Shown here piece after piece: positions 23,549 to 31,946 of a DNA stretch of 64,000 nucleotides. Every line of letters begins with the position of its first letter. Within the stretch, counting starts at the first letter, position 1. The notes beneath the pieces were generated by a model. That model was not told the DNA's origin and did not search any database. It was given only the letters and a program-made list of their open reading frames with translations. This DNA comes from JASHPR01 sp963833885 (GTDB taxonomy: Bacteria > Actinomycetota > Actinomycetes > Streptosporangiales > Streptosporangiaceae). Position numbers and translations under genes: made by a program. The DNA lies in assembly GCA_963833885.1 (NCBI GenBank), contig CAWHZU010000033.1, positions 248,001-312,000 of the forward strand. The letters are read 5' to 3'.

Positions 23549-24013
23549 ATGTACTCGGATGCAGCGGGCGTTCGGCAGCACCTGGAGGCGCTCGGCGCCG
23601 TCGGCGAGATCAGGGTGCTCGCCGAGCCGGTTCCGACGGCCGCCGCAGCAGCCGCGGCCCTCGGCTGCGACGTAGGTGCGATCGCGAACAGCCTCATCTT
23701 CGAGGCGGACGGCGCACCGCTCTTGGTCGTGGCCAGCGGCGCGCACCGGGTGCACCCGGTGCGGCTCGCGCGGCGGATCGGGTCCGGCAAGATCCGGCGC
23801 GCCGATTCGGGCTTTGTGCTCGCCCACACCGGCCAGGCGGTTGGCGGCGTCGCGCCCGTCGGTCATCCCACGCCGGTGCGCACGGTGGTGGACCAGGCCC
23901 TGGCCGCCTATCCGGTTGTGTGGGCGGGCGGCGGCGACGAGCACACGATGTTCGCCACCACCTTCGACGAGCTCGTGAAGATCACCGGCGGGACCCACGC
24001 CGACGTCGACTGA
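23549..24013 (+). CDS. YbaK/EbsC (ProX-like) aminoacyl-tRNA deacylase
   Basis: The protein has 154 residues and an ATG start. It shows the YbaK/ProX fold: ALGCDVGAIANSLIFEADG near residue 45 with the conserved Lys position replaced by Asn-Ser, then VVASGAHRVHPVRLA, and GVAPVGHPTPVRTVVDQAL near residue 105. Family members remove wrongly attached amino acids from tRNA. The non-catalytic-looking IANSL (canonical members have an I-x-K/x-x-L pattern) leaves activity uncertain. It is alone between the kinase and the convergent VKOR gene. Confidence 0.8.
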   Translation: MYSDAAGVRQHLEALGAVGEIRVLAEPVPTAAAAAAALGCDVGAIANSLIFEADGAPLLVVASGAHRVHPVRLARRIGSGKIRRADSGFVLAHTGQAVGGVAPVGHPTPVRTVVDQALAAYPVVWAGGGDEHTMFATTFDELVKITGGTHADVD

Positions 24014-24038
24014 CCTGTGTTCCGAAAGAGTTGCCGTT

Positions 24039-24059
24039 GCGGCCCTGAGTGAGGGCTGC
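24039..24059. terminator. Hairpin between convergent genes
   Basis: GCGGCCCT pairs with AGGGCTGC over a 5-base loop with one G-T pair. It lies between the convergent YbaK-like and VKOR genes, as expected of a two-way terminator. No T-run is present. Confidence 0.45.
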
Positions 24060-24062
24060 GGG

Positions 24063-24815
24063 CTAGCGGGTGGTGTCGGGGGTCGGCCTCATTGTTGAGG
24101 CGTAGACCAGAACGACGAACAGCAGGAACGTGATTATGTGCACGGTCGTGCAGTCCAGGCAGAGGTTGCCGATCTGGATGACCTCCGCGTAGATCAGGTA
24201 GAGCACGAAGCCGATGCCGGTGATGATCCCGATGAGCCGGGCCCACCAGATCGCGGCGATTCCCGAGCGCCAGGCCCATGGCGTGTTGATCGCGGTCATA
24301 AACACGTAGAAGGCCAGGCCGAGCACGGCTACCGGGAAGACGCTGAAGACCATCGACTCAGGACTCGTGGTGACCTTGGCGCAGTCGATGTATCCCTTGT
24401 TCGAGCAGACCAGGATGTTTGTCGACGTGTAGTGCGCGATCGTCATGTAGACGGACATGCCGAGCCCGGCCAGGGACAAGACCAGAGAGGTCCACTGCAG
24501 CCACACGGGCGCGCTGAACGGTATGTCCGCTTTGCTGGCCGAGGACCCAGCGGCCGGAGCGCCGCCCCGGCCCTGGGTCTGGGTGACGCCCGGTCGTCCC
24601 TGGCCGGCCCGGCGGCTCTGTGCCCGCCCGTTCTGGGCGCCGCTGGCCTGTGTCCGCCCGTTCTGACCCCGGCTGTTCTGGCCCCGGCCGTTCTGGCCGC
24701 GATCGGCCTGCTGGGTGCTGCCGCGGCTGCCGGAGTTGGCCGGGCCGGGGCGGGTAGCTGTGCCGCCGCTCTTTCCCTGGCGGGACGCGGACCTGTTCCG
24801 CTTCTGGCTGGCCAT
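24063..24815 (-). CDS. Vitamin K epoxide reductase (VKOR) family protein
   Basis: The protein has 250 residues. The first ~95 are a Gln/Asn/Gly/Arg-rich low-complexity region built from QNGRGQNSRG-like repeats. Four or five membrane helices follow. Redox cysteines are LVCSNKGYIDC near residue 137 and the catalytic CLDC near residue 218. VKOR proteins reoxidise a DsbA-like thiol oxidase using quinone, driving disulfide formation outside the membrane. The ATG overlaps the stop of the DUF929 gene by one base, and that protein has a CPYC motif, so the two form a probable oxidase-reoxidase pair. Confidence 0.88.
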   Translation of the reverse strand: MASQKRNRSASRQGKSGGTATRPGPANSGSRGSTQQADRGQNGRGQNSRGQNGRTQASGAQNGRAQSRRAGQGRPGVTQTQGRGGAPAAGSSASKADIPFSAPVWLQWTSLVLSLAGLGMSVYMTIAHYTSTNILVCSNKGYIDCAKVTTSPESMVFSVFPVAVLGLAFYVFMTAINTPWAWRSGIAAIWWARLIGIITGIGFVLYLIYAEVIQIGNLCLDCTTVHIITFLLFVVLVYASTMRPTPDTTR

Positions 24816-25711
24816 CAGAGGTGGGCGCTCGCTGCGACGACCCCGGATGCGGTGCAGACGTTGCCGGGCTTGCCGCCCGTCATCTTGCAGATCGCCGCGG
24901 TCATGAGGTTCGCTGCCCCGAGGGCGTTCTGTGCGACCTTGCTGCTCGGGCTGTGCAGGGCCGAGGCGACCTGTGCCCAGGACATGCCCGCCAAAATCCC
25001 CGGGTCGTAGGTCGGGTCCTTGAGTACGTACTTATTGCCGAAGTCGATGAACGGGTAGCCGACGCCCTCCGCCGACGAGTCGTACTTCTGCCAGAGCGCC
25101 TGCTGCGCGGACGTCGTCGCCTGCAGCGCGCCGCGGCTGTCGTTCTCGTTCTCGACCGGGGTGAACGTCAGGTACGGGCTGGTGTAGTTGGACTTGTAGA
25201 AGGTCAGCGTCGGTGTGTTCGGGTCTGTGTCCGTGCTGGATGAGTGGATGCCGCGGAACGGCGTGGTGAAGTGGCCGAACCGGCTGAGCGCGACCGCTAT
25301 GGCCCAGCGCTCCGCGGCGCAGTACGGGCAGAACTCGGCGCCGATGAAGAGCATCTCCGGCTTGCCGTTGCTCGTCAGCGGGGTGTTCGAGACTCTCTCG
25401 AGCGGCGATGGGTTGTAGCTCAGGATCGAGCCGATGCCGACGGTGTCCAGGGTGCTAGCGGGAACGCCCTTGATGTCGTTCTGCACGCTGGCCGGCAGGA
25501 CCGTGCCGGTCACGCCACCGGAACTGGTGCTTGGCGAGTTGTTGCTGGACAGCTTGATCACGACGAAGGCGACCACGATCACGATCACCAGGACGACGGC
25601 GCCTCCCGTCCACAGCGCGCGCCTGCGAACCTCGGCGCGCCGGGCCGCAGCCCGCTGAGCCGCGATTTTCTCCTTGGCGTTCTGCTGCTTGATCCTGGTT
25701 GCCTTGCCCAT
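24815..25711 (-). CDS. DUF929 thioredoxin-like protein (DsbA-type)
   Basis: The protein has 298 residues from the ATG at 25711 (MGKATRIKQQNAKEK), with a GAGGCGGGC ribosome site. A basic coiled-coil-like N-terminus (~1-35) precedes one membrane helix (~38-60, VVLVIVIVVAFVVI). The outer domain has the thioredoxin-type MLFIGAEFCPYCAAERW near residue 125. DUF929 proteins are membrane-tethered thioredoxin-fold proteins often found with VKOR, as here. Acting as the disulfide donor to secreted proteins is inferred from that pairing. A longer start 17 codons upstream lacks a ribosome site. Confidence 0.85.
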   Translation of the reverse strand: MGKATRIKQQNAKEKIAAQRAAARRAEVRRRALWTGGAVVLVIVIVVAFVVIKLSSNNSPSTSSGGVTGTVLPASVQNDIKGVPASTLDTVGIGSILSYNPSPLERVSNTPLTSNGKPEMLFIGAEFCPYCAAERWAIAVALSRFGHFTTPFRGIHSSSTDTDPNTPTLTFYKSNYTSPYLTFTPVENENDSRGALQATTSAQQALWQKYDSSAEGVGYPFIDFGNKYVLKDPTYDPGILAGMSWAQVASALHSPSSKVAQNALGAANLMTAAICKMTGGKPGNVCTASGVVAASAHL

Positions 25712-26044
25712 GCCCGCCTCTGCCTCACACGTCCGGATATCGCTAACCCGACAACGGCGCATGCCGGGGTTCGGTTCGCGCCGCCCCGCTCAGGCAGGCC
25801 CGCGCATAGAGGCGGCCCGCTCGAACGCCCGCCTGACACTATGCTAAGGCGCGTCAGGACGCGGGGTTACCCCTCCAACCGAAGCGGATCTACCTGAGTG
25901 CGGGCTGAAAGAACTCTCTCAGAGAACTTGCTGTGCCCTGTGATTGCTTCTCGTCTCCCAAGTCACGGTGGCGTCGCCCTGCCTGACATGCAGGCGGCTT
26001 TAAGCCACCCCGCCTGACGCGCTGGCGACCTAAAGGAGCCATCG
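25712..26044 (+). promoter_or_regulatory. Intergenic region with alternative hairpins before the metal transporter
   Basis: This 333-base gap separates divergent genes. At 25981-26016 one CAGGC (25991-25995) can pair with either GCCTG at 25981-25985 or GCCTG at 26012-26016. The second option includes an inner GGCTT/AAGCC stem. These folds exclude each other. AAAGGAG follows at 26032-26038, directly before the ATG at 26045. It does not match the molybdenum-cofactor riboswitch as I remember it. A control role is speculative. Confidence 0.35.
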
Positions 26045-27079
26045 ATGAGCAGGCGGTCTCCGGCTGACGCTGATGATCAGCTAAGGGCATTAAGGAAGCC
26101 GGAATGTTCCGAGCCCCAGGTGTCCATGTTTCTTGCGGTGCGCAACTTACGTTGGCTATCGTTAGCCAGCATGGCTGCTCTAACTAAACGGCGCGGCGCA
26201 CTGATCGCCGCGTTTGCATCTATTGCTTGCATTGGGCTCGCCGCCGCTGGCTGCAGCAGCTCCTCTTCGAACGCCCCAAAGCCCACGAGTTCTAAGCCCA
26301 GCGGCGACGTCGACGTCTTCTCCGCTGGGTCCCTCGATACCCTGATGACCAAGTCGGTCGGGCCGGCGTTCCACACCGCGACCGGCTACACGCTGGTCGA
26401 CACCTCGCACGGGTCGGGGACCCTCGCGGCCGATATCAAGAACAAGGTCGCGGTCGCCGACGTCTTCGTCAGCGCCTCGCCGGCGGTGGACACCACCCTC
26501 ATGGGCGCTGCGAACGGCAACTGGGTCTCGTGGTACGCGGCCTTCGCCTCGTCGCCGGAGGTCCTCGGGTACTACCCGAAGAGCAAGTTCGCCAAGGACC
26601 TGCAGACCATGCCGTGGTACAAGGTGATCACGATGCCCGGGTTCCGCCTCGGGCGGACCAACCCGTCCCAGGACCCCGGCGGGGTGCTGGCCGCCAAGGC
26701 CCTCGAGCAGACGGCGACGGCGCAGCATCTCCCGGCGCTGAAGACGCTCGCAACGGAGTCGTCCGACGAGTACGCGGAGGACCCGGAAGAGGCCGACATC
26801 CAGACCGGGCAGCTCGACGGGGCGTTCATGTACGAGGCCGACGCCAACTCCCAGGGCAGTCCCTTCGTGCAGCTCACCGGCACCAACCTGGCCGGCGACT
26901 ACACGATCACACTGGTCAACAAGGCCCCGCACAAGGCTGCGGCGGAGGCCTTCATCAAGTTCCTCCTCGGGCCCACCGGGCAAGCCGAGATGAAGGCTGA
27001 CAAGTTCAACGTCGTCTCGCCGGCGACGGCGACCGGGTCCGGCGTCCCGAGCAGTCTCACGAGCCTCTTCAGCTCGTGA
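26045..27079 (+). CDS. WtpA/ModA-like molybdate/tungstate-binding lipoprotein
   Basis: The protein has 344 residues from the ATG at 26045, which has an excellent AAAGGAG site. The lipoprotein signal (RRGALIAAFASIACIGLAAAGC) begins about 45 residues in, so later ATGs at 26126 or 26171 are possible starts, although their ribosome sites are weaker. The mature part shows VDVFSAGSL, SHGSGTLAADI, ADVFVSASP and FRLGRTNPSQDPGG, matching WtpA-type oxyanion-binding proteins rather than sugar or peptide binders. It is tethered outside the membrane and hands substrate to the permease encoded next, whose GTG overlaps its stop. Confidence 0.82.
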   Translation: MSRRSPADADDQLRALRKPECSEPQVSMFLAVRNLRWLSLASMAALTKRRGALIAAFASIACIGLAAAGCSSSSSNAPKPTSSKPSGDVDVFSAGSLDTLMTKSVGPAFHTATGYTLVDTSHGSGTLAADIKNKVAVADVFVSASPAVDTTLMGAANGNWVSWYAAFASSPEVLGYYPKSKFAKDLQTMPWYKVITMPGFRLGRTNPSQDPGGVLAAKALEQTATAQHLPALKTLATESSDEYAEDPEEADIQTGQLDGAFMYEADANSQGSPFVQLTGTNLAGDYTITLVNKAPHKAAAEAFIKFLLGPTGQAEMKADKFNVVSPATATGSGVPSSLTSLFSS

Positions 27080-29007
27080 CCCCTGGCAGGTCGCCGGGCC
27101 CGCTCGTCTGGCTCGGCGCCCTGCTGGTCCTCTACCTGGCATATCCGGTCGGGGCGTTCGCCTACCGCATCATTGGCGGGCATGGCGAAGGCTGGAACGT
27201 CCCCGGGCTCTGGTCGGCCTTGTGGGTGTCGGTCGCGGGCGCCACCATCTCGGTGCTAATCGGCGTGGTGACCGGCATCCCGCTGGCCTACGTCCTGGCC
27301 CACCGCCGCGGATGGCTGTCCTCGGCGGTGGGCGTGGTCGTCCAGCTCCCGCTGGCCGTGCCGCCTCTCATCAGCGGCATCCTGCTGATCTACATCGTCG
27401 GCCCGTACTCGTTCCTCGGCCAGCTGTCGGGGGAGCGGCTCACCCAGACGATGTACGGGGTCGTCATCGCCCAGTCGTTCACCTCCGCACCGTTCCTGGT
27501 CGTGATAGCCCGCAGCGCCTTCCGTGCCGTCGACCCGTCCCTGGGCGACGCCGCCGCCACCCTCGGCCACGGTCCGCTGGCCCGGTTCCTCCGCGTCGAC
27601 GTGCCCGCCGCGGCGGACGGCCTCCGGACCGGGATGATCCTGATGTGGCTGCGGGCCTTCGGGGAGTACGGCACGGTCGTGGTCCTCGCCTACCACCCCT
27701 ACAGCCTCCCGGTCTATGTCGACAACCTGTTCTCCTCCGGGCCACTGTCGTTGGCCGAGGCCCCGACCATCCTGGCCTTCGGCGTCGCCGTGCTGGCGAT
27801 CGCCGCCGTCCGCGTCCGGCGCCCGCCCCGCGTCCGGCGCCGGCCGATCCCGGCGCCGCTCCCTCCCGTGCCCGCGCCACCGGTGGCGGTGGGCTTCGAC
27901 ATCGACGCCACCGTCGGGACGTTCCGGCTGCGGGTGGCGCACCCCGAAAACGGCCACCGCCTGGCGGTCGTCGGACCGTCAGGCTCGGGCAAGTCGGTCA
28001 CGCTGCGGGTCCTCGCCGGGCTGCTCGGGCCCGACGCCGGGACCGTGACTTACGGCAGCGTCGACGTGAGCCGCACCGCGCCCGAGCGGCGCCGGGTCGG
28101 CTACGTCCCCCAGGGTTTCGGCCTGTTCCCCGGGCGCACGGTCTGGCAGCAGGCGGTCTTCGGCGTCCACGCGGATCCGGCCCGGGCCGCCTGGTGGCTG
28201 GAGACGCTCCACCTCGACGGCCTCCTCGACCGCCTGCCGGAGCAGCTCTCCGGCGGGCAGCGCCAGCGGGTCAGCCTGGCCCGGGCGCTCGCCGGCGACC
28301 CTCGGGTGGTGCTGCTCGACGAGCCATTCTCCGCGCTGGACGCCCCGGTACGGGCCGAGCTGCGGCGGGAGCTGCGCCGCCTCCAGCGCGACGTCAACCT
28401 CTCCACAGTCCTCGTCACCCACGACCCGGAGGAAGCGGCGATGCTGGCCGACGAAATCCTGGTCGTGAGTGACGGGCAGGTGCTCCAGTCCGGGAGCTGC
28501 CGCGACGTATACCAGCGTCCCGCTTCGGCCGCGATCGGTCGCCTGCTCGGCATCGAAAACCTCTTCGAGGGCGCGGCCGGTGCCGACGGCGTGCTGCTTG
28601 CCGGCCGGGACGGCGGTCCGGGCGGCGGCGTCCCGGTCGGCCTCGCTACGGGTCTGCCGGCCGGCGCTCGGCTGCTGTGGCAGGTGCCGCCCGAAGCCCT
28701 CCGGGTCCGCCCGGGACCGTCGCCGTCGGGCGCCAACGGGTCGGCCGTCGGCCTCGGTCGGGGCCGGGTGGCCGACATCGTCGACCTAGGCCGCACCATC
28801 GAGGTGGTGGTGGTCTTGTCCTCCGGCATCGAGCTTCGGGCACGGACCCTCGAGGTGCCCGACCTCAGCGTCGGCGCCGCCTGCTGGGTAGAGACCGACG
28901 GGGACGCCGTGTCGGTCTGGTCGGATCCGGCGGTTACTGGAACTCGAGGTGATACGGCACATCACCAGTCCGTTATCAACACACCCCGCCGAGAAACCGC
29001 TCCTTAG
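27076..29007 (+). CDS. Fused molybdate/tungstate ABC transporter permease-ATPase
   Basis: The protein has 643 residues, and its GTG overlaps the lipoprotein stop. Residues ~10-240 are a ModB/WtpB-type permease with the EAA loop LGDAAATLGHGPLARFLRVDVP. After a Pro/Arg linker comes an ATPase (~265-480): GPSGSGKSVT, VPQGFGLFPG, LSGGQRQRVSLARAL, VVLLDEPFSALD and VTHDPEEAA. The C-terminus (~500-620) looks like a TOBE domain, which in ModC proteins senses oxyanion. Permease and ATPase are normally separate chains, so one fused polypeptide is unusual and would dimerise to form the channel. It probably supplies metal for molybdoenzymes such as the hydroxylase at 6035-9603. Confidence 0.85.
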   Translation: MTPGRSPGPLVWLGALLVLYLAYPVGAFAYRIIGGHGEGWNVPGLWSALWVSVAGATISVLIGVVTGIPLAYVLAHRRGWLSSAVGVVVQLPLAVPPLISGILLIYIVGPYSFLGQLSGERLTQTMYGVVIAQSFTSAPFLVVIARSAFRAVDPSLGDAAATLGHGPLARFLRVDVPAAADGLRTGMILMWLRAFGEYGTVVVLAYHPYSLPVYVDNLFSSGPLSLAEAPTILAFGVAVLAIAAVRVRRPPRVRRRPIPAPLPPVPAPPVAVGFDIDATVGTFRLRVAHPENGHRLAVVGPSGSGKSVTLRVLAGLLGPDAGTVTYGSVDVSRTAPERRRVGYVPQGFGLFPGRTVWQQAVFGVHADPARAAWWLETLHLDGLLDRLPEQLSGGQRQRVSLARALAGDPRVVLLDEPFSALDAPVRAELRRELRRLQRDVNLSTVLVTHDPEEAAMLADEILVVSDGQVLQSGSCRDVYQRPASAAIGRLLGIENLFEGAAGADGVLLAGRDGGPGGGVPVGLATGLPAGARLLWQVPPEALRVRPGPSPSGANGSAVGLGRGRVADIVDLGRTIEVVVVLSSGIELRARTLEVPDLSVGAACWVETDGDAVSVWSDPAVTGTRGDTAHHQSVINTPRRETAP

Positions 29008-29144
29008 AGGTCCTGACACGGGCATGTGCACCGAGCCGACGAGCCAGTTGACATGGGAGGTGACGACGATGTCGGCGGAGGCCAAGGCGTTGCCGTACTT
29101 GCGGCAGCAAGGCCGCCACGGGCACGCACGCATAGGAGCTGGTG

Positions 29145-29237
29145 GTGAACGCGCTGGACCTGCCGTGCGTCGGCCCCGACGGCGCCGATGCGTTGCTGCA
29201 CGACGGCGGTCACGCGGCAGCATGCCTGCCTGGGTGA
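29145..29237 (+). CDS. Possible 30-aa leader ORF before the first XRE-PBP gene
   Basis: A GTG with GGAG six bases upstream opens 31 codons ending TGA at 29235-29237, five bases before the regulator start. The peptide (VNALDLPCVGPDGADALLHD onwards) has no known family. It could be a coupling ORF or a remnant of a lost gene. Support is weak. Confidence 0.25.
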   Translation: MNALDLPCVGPDGADALLHDGGHAAACLPG

Positions 29238-29241
29238 GCGC

Positions 29242-30480
29242 GTGAAGAACGGCACCGCCGAGAGCAACGGCGCCGGCCTGCGGCTCGCGCGGCAGGCCAG
29301 GGGCTTCTCGCAGCAGCAGCTCGCGGGGATGGCGGGCATCTCCCGCCAGACTGTCTCCGCGGTGGAGTCCGGGATATCCGACCCGTCGCTGCGGGTGGCG
29401 CTGGCCCTGGCGCGTGCCCTCGGCATGACCGTCGAGGACCTGTTCGGGCCGGGCAGCGCAGCGCCACTAGTCACGGCCAGCCCGCTGGCTCCGCTCGGTG
29501 CAGCGGGTGGCCGCGTGACGCTGGCGCCCGTCGGCGACGTGCTCGTCGCGTTGCCGCTGTCCGGGGCGACGGCGACCAGGGCCGGCTTCCTGCCCGCCGG
29601 CGGCCTGGCCATCCGCGACGGCGCTGACCCCGGCCACGACGCCGCCCAGGAGGTAGCGGATGACGCTGCGGCGCCGACGGACGGCGGCATCCGGGGGCAA
29701 GCTGGCTCGGTCCGGCCGATCGGGCCGCCGCGCCCGACGTTGGTGGTCGCCGGCTGCGATCCCGCGCTGCCGCTGCTGGAGGCGCCGCTCGCGCTGCTCG
29801 ACCCGCCGGTCGCGTTCGCGTGGTGGCCGTGCGCGAGCGGCGAGGCGCTCAGGCTCGCTGCCGGGGGGGTCGCACACGTCGCCGGCGTCTCTGGCAGCGA
29901 TCACTCCGTCGGGGCCGGCAGTGGCCTGCTGCGCACCGGGGCGGAGATCCTCAGGTTCTGTTCGTGGCGGGAGGGCCTGGTCCTGCGGCCCGGCCCGGGC
30001 AGCGGCGTCGCGGGCGTTCGCGACCTGCCCGGCTCCGGGCTGCGGCTGGTGAACCGGGAGCATGGCTCCGATGCCCGCCGGGTGCTCGACCGGGAGCTGG
30101 ACGACCACAGCATCGACCCCGGCCTGCTGCCCGGCTACGAGACCGCGGCGGCGGGCCACCTGGAGGTCGCGGCTGCGATCGCGGCTGGCGTTGCCGACGT
30201 CGGCGTGGCTAGCGAGCCCGTCGCGCTCGCCTACTCGCTGACCTTCGTGCCACTCACCCAGGAGAGCTTTGACCTGGTCATACCAGCCGCCCATGCGGGA
30301 TCACGCGAGGTGCGGGCGATGGTCCGGGCACTGTCCTCCCGGTGGCTGCTGGACCAGCTCGCCAGCCTGCCCGGCTACGACGCGAGCCGCTGCGGCGAGC
30401 ACCTGGCGCCGCTGCAGGGACCGGGCGGGCAGCCGAGCGATGGTCGGCTACTGCGATATCGGCCGCAACGAGGTGGCTAG
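29242..30480 (+). CDS. XRE-type HTH regulator with periplasmic-binding-protein-like domain (copy 1)
   Basis: The protein has 412 residues. GGGTGAG precedes the GTG. Residues ~10-70 are a classic HTH_3 domain (LRLARQARGFSQQQLAGMAG, then SRQTVSAVESGISDPSLRVA). The rest is a PBP-like domain with no signal peptide: PTLVVAGCDPALPLLEAPL, FCSWREGLVLRPG, GLRLVNREHG, and VAAAIAAGVADVGVASEPVA. Such one-component regulators bind small oxyanion-like ligands inside the cell and are found beside molybdate-type transporters, as here. The end (after RCGEHLAPL) diverges from copy 2 and may have been changed by rearrangement. Confidence 0.85.
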   Translation: MKNGTAESNGAGLRLARQARGFSQQQLAGMAGISRQTVSAVESGISDPSLRVALALARALGMTVEDLFGPGSAAPLVTASPLAPLGAAGGRVTLAPVGDVLVALPLSGATATRAGFLPAGGLAIRDGADPGHDAAQEVADDAAAPTDGGIRGQAGSVRPIGPPRPTLVVAGCDPALPLLEAPLALLDPPVAFAWWPCASGEALRLAAGGVAHVAGVSGSDHSVGAGSGLLRTGAEILRFCSWREGLVLRPGPGSGVAGVRDLPGSGLRLVNREHGSDARRVLDRELDDHSIDPGLLPGYETAAAGHLEVAAAIAAGVADVGVASEPVALAYSLTFVPLTQESFDLVIPAAHAGSREVRAMVRALSSRWLLDQLASLPGYDASRCGEHLAPLQGPGGQPSDGRLLRYRPQRGG

Positions 30481-30484
30481 CGGA

Positions 30485-30789
30485 GTGTCCGACGCGCTGC
30501 TGCTCGACGAGCCGTACGCTGGCCTGGACGCTGGCCTGCGCCGGTCGCTGACCGAGCTCGTCCACGCAAGGGAGGTGCCCGCGGTGTTCGTCGCGCACGA
30601 ACTCGCCGAGGCCCAGGCTGTCGCCGATATGCATCCGGAGCAGGTGGCGTCGGCGCGCGTCCCGGCCCGGGGGGAGTGATGACCGGGATGGTCACCGGAT
30701 GCAGGCCCTACAGCGCCGGCTGGGAAGCCGACCTGGCGATCGGTGCTGCCGCGATCACCTGCCGCCTGCACGCCCGGGCTGGGCGATGA
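30485..30789 (+). pseudogene. Relic of an ABC transporter ATPase (ModC-like)
   Basis: From 30485 the sequence encodes SDALLLDEPYAGLDAGLRRSL (Walker B and D-loop) and VPAVFVAHELAEAQAVAD (H-loop region), then stops at 30679. A frame starting at that stop reads VTGCRPYSAGWEADLAIG and AAAITCRL up to 30789, like the C-terminal accessory region of such ATPases. Walker A and the signature motif are absent. The relic ends with an ATGA overlap onto the second regulator, as in an intact operon. It therefore looks like the remains of a second transporter-regulator module after deletion. Confidence 0.7.
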
Positions 30790-31946
30790 CTGACCAGGGC
30801 CCAGGCGGCAGCCGAACGGTGCTGCGGCTGGCCCGTCAGGCCCGCGGCTTCTCGCAGCAGCAGCTTGCCGGCATGGCCGGCGTATCCCGCCAGGCGGTCT
30901 CGGCGGTGGAGTCCGGCCTGTCCGATCCGTCGCTGCGGGTGGCGCTGGCGCTTGCCCGCGCCCTCGGCATGACCGTCGAGGAGGTGTTCGGGCCCGCGAT
31001 CCCGGCTTCGGCGGTGACCGCCCGCCCGGTGGCGCCGATCGACGACGAGACCGCCAGGGTCGCGCTCGCTCCGATGGGTGATGAGTTCGTGGCGCTCCCG
31101 CTGTCCGGCTCCTCGGTCAGCAGAGCCGGGTTCCTGCCGGCGGGCGGCCTCGCCTTCGGCACCGACGGCGACGGGGCGCACGTGGTGCAGCCGATCGGGC
31201 TCCCCAGGCCGACGCTGGTGGTGGCCGGGTGCGATCCGGCGATGCCGCTTCTCGAGACTCCGCTGGGCCTGCTGGACCCGCCGGTCGGCCTGAGCTGGTG
31301 GGCGTGCCCGAGCACGGAAGCGCTCCGGCTGGCTGCCGACGGCCTGGTGCACGTCGCCGGCGTGCACCTGCGCGGGCGCTCGGGCGATTACAACACCGGT
31401 CCGGCCGGGGAACTGCTGCCGCGGGGCGCCGAAGTGATCGGATTCTGCTCCTGGCGGGAGGGCCTGGTGCTGCGGCCGGACCTCGCCGACGGCATCGCCG
31501 GCCTCGGCGACGTCGCCCGCCGGGGGCTGCGCCTGGTCAACCGGGAGCCGGGCTCCGAGGCGCGCAGCGTGCTCGACCGCGAGCTGGCCACACTGGACAT
31601 CGACGCCCGCGACCTGCCCGGTTACGGCACCCGGGCGACCGGGCACCTGCAGGTAGCCGCGGCCATCACCGCCGGGCTTGCCGACGTCGGCGTGGCCAGC
31701 GAGCCCGCGGCCCTCGCCCACGGCCTGGCCTTCATCCCGCTCGCCGCCGAGCGCTTTGACCTGGTGATCCCGGCCGACCTGACCGGTTCCCGCGAGGTGC
31801 AGGGCCTGATCAAGGTGCTGTCCTCGCGCTGGCTGCTCGACCAGCTGGCGAGCCTGCCCGGGTACGATCCCGCACGGTGCGGTGAGCACGTCGCGACGCT
31901 GCCGCCGCGCGACGCTGCGGGGTTAACGGCGGCGAGGGCTAACTGA
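30786..31946 (+). CDS. XRE-type HTH regulator with periplasmic-binding-protein-like domain (copy 2)
   Basis: The protein has 386 residues and an ATG start. It is a clear paralogue of the gene at 29242: the HTH region is nearly identical (LRLARQARGFSQQQLAGMAG), and the PBP-like part shares PTLVVAGCDPAMPLLETPL, FCSWREGLVLRPD and LADVGVASEPAALAHGL. It lacks the ~25-residue acidic insertion seen in copy 1 (ADDAAAPTDGG region). Its start overlaps the end of an ABC-ATPase relic. The two copies may have specialised for different ligands or promoters. It overlaps the convergent methyltransferase gene by 8 bases. Confidence 0.85.
   Translation: MTDQGPGGSRTVLRLARQARGFSQQQLAGMAGVSRQAVSAVESGLSDPSLRVALALARALGMTVEEVFGPAIPASAVTARPVAPIDDETARVALAPMGDEFVALPLSGSSVSRAGFLPAGGLAFGTDGDGAHVVQPIGLPRPTLVVAGCDPAMPLLETPLGLLDPPVGLSWWACPSTEALRLAADGLVHVAGVHLRGRSGDYNTGPAGELLPRGAEVIGFCSWREGLVLRPDLADGIAGLGDVARRGLRLVNREPGSEARSVLDRELATLDIDARDLPGYGTRATGHLQVAAAITAGLADVGVASEPAALAHGLAFIPLAAERFDLVIPADLTGSREVQGLIKVLSSRWLLDQLASLPGYDPARCGEHVATLPPRDAAGLTAARAN

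Noticed and set aside
25860..26044. Molybdenum-cofactor or TPP riboswitch upstream of the lipoprotein
   Set aside because: I could not match the conserved core elements of either class. Only alternative hairpins are visible.
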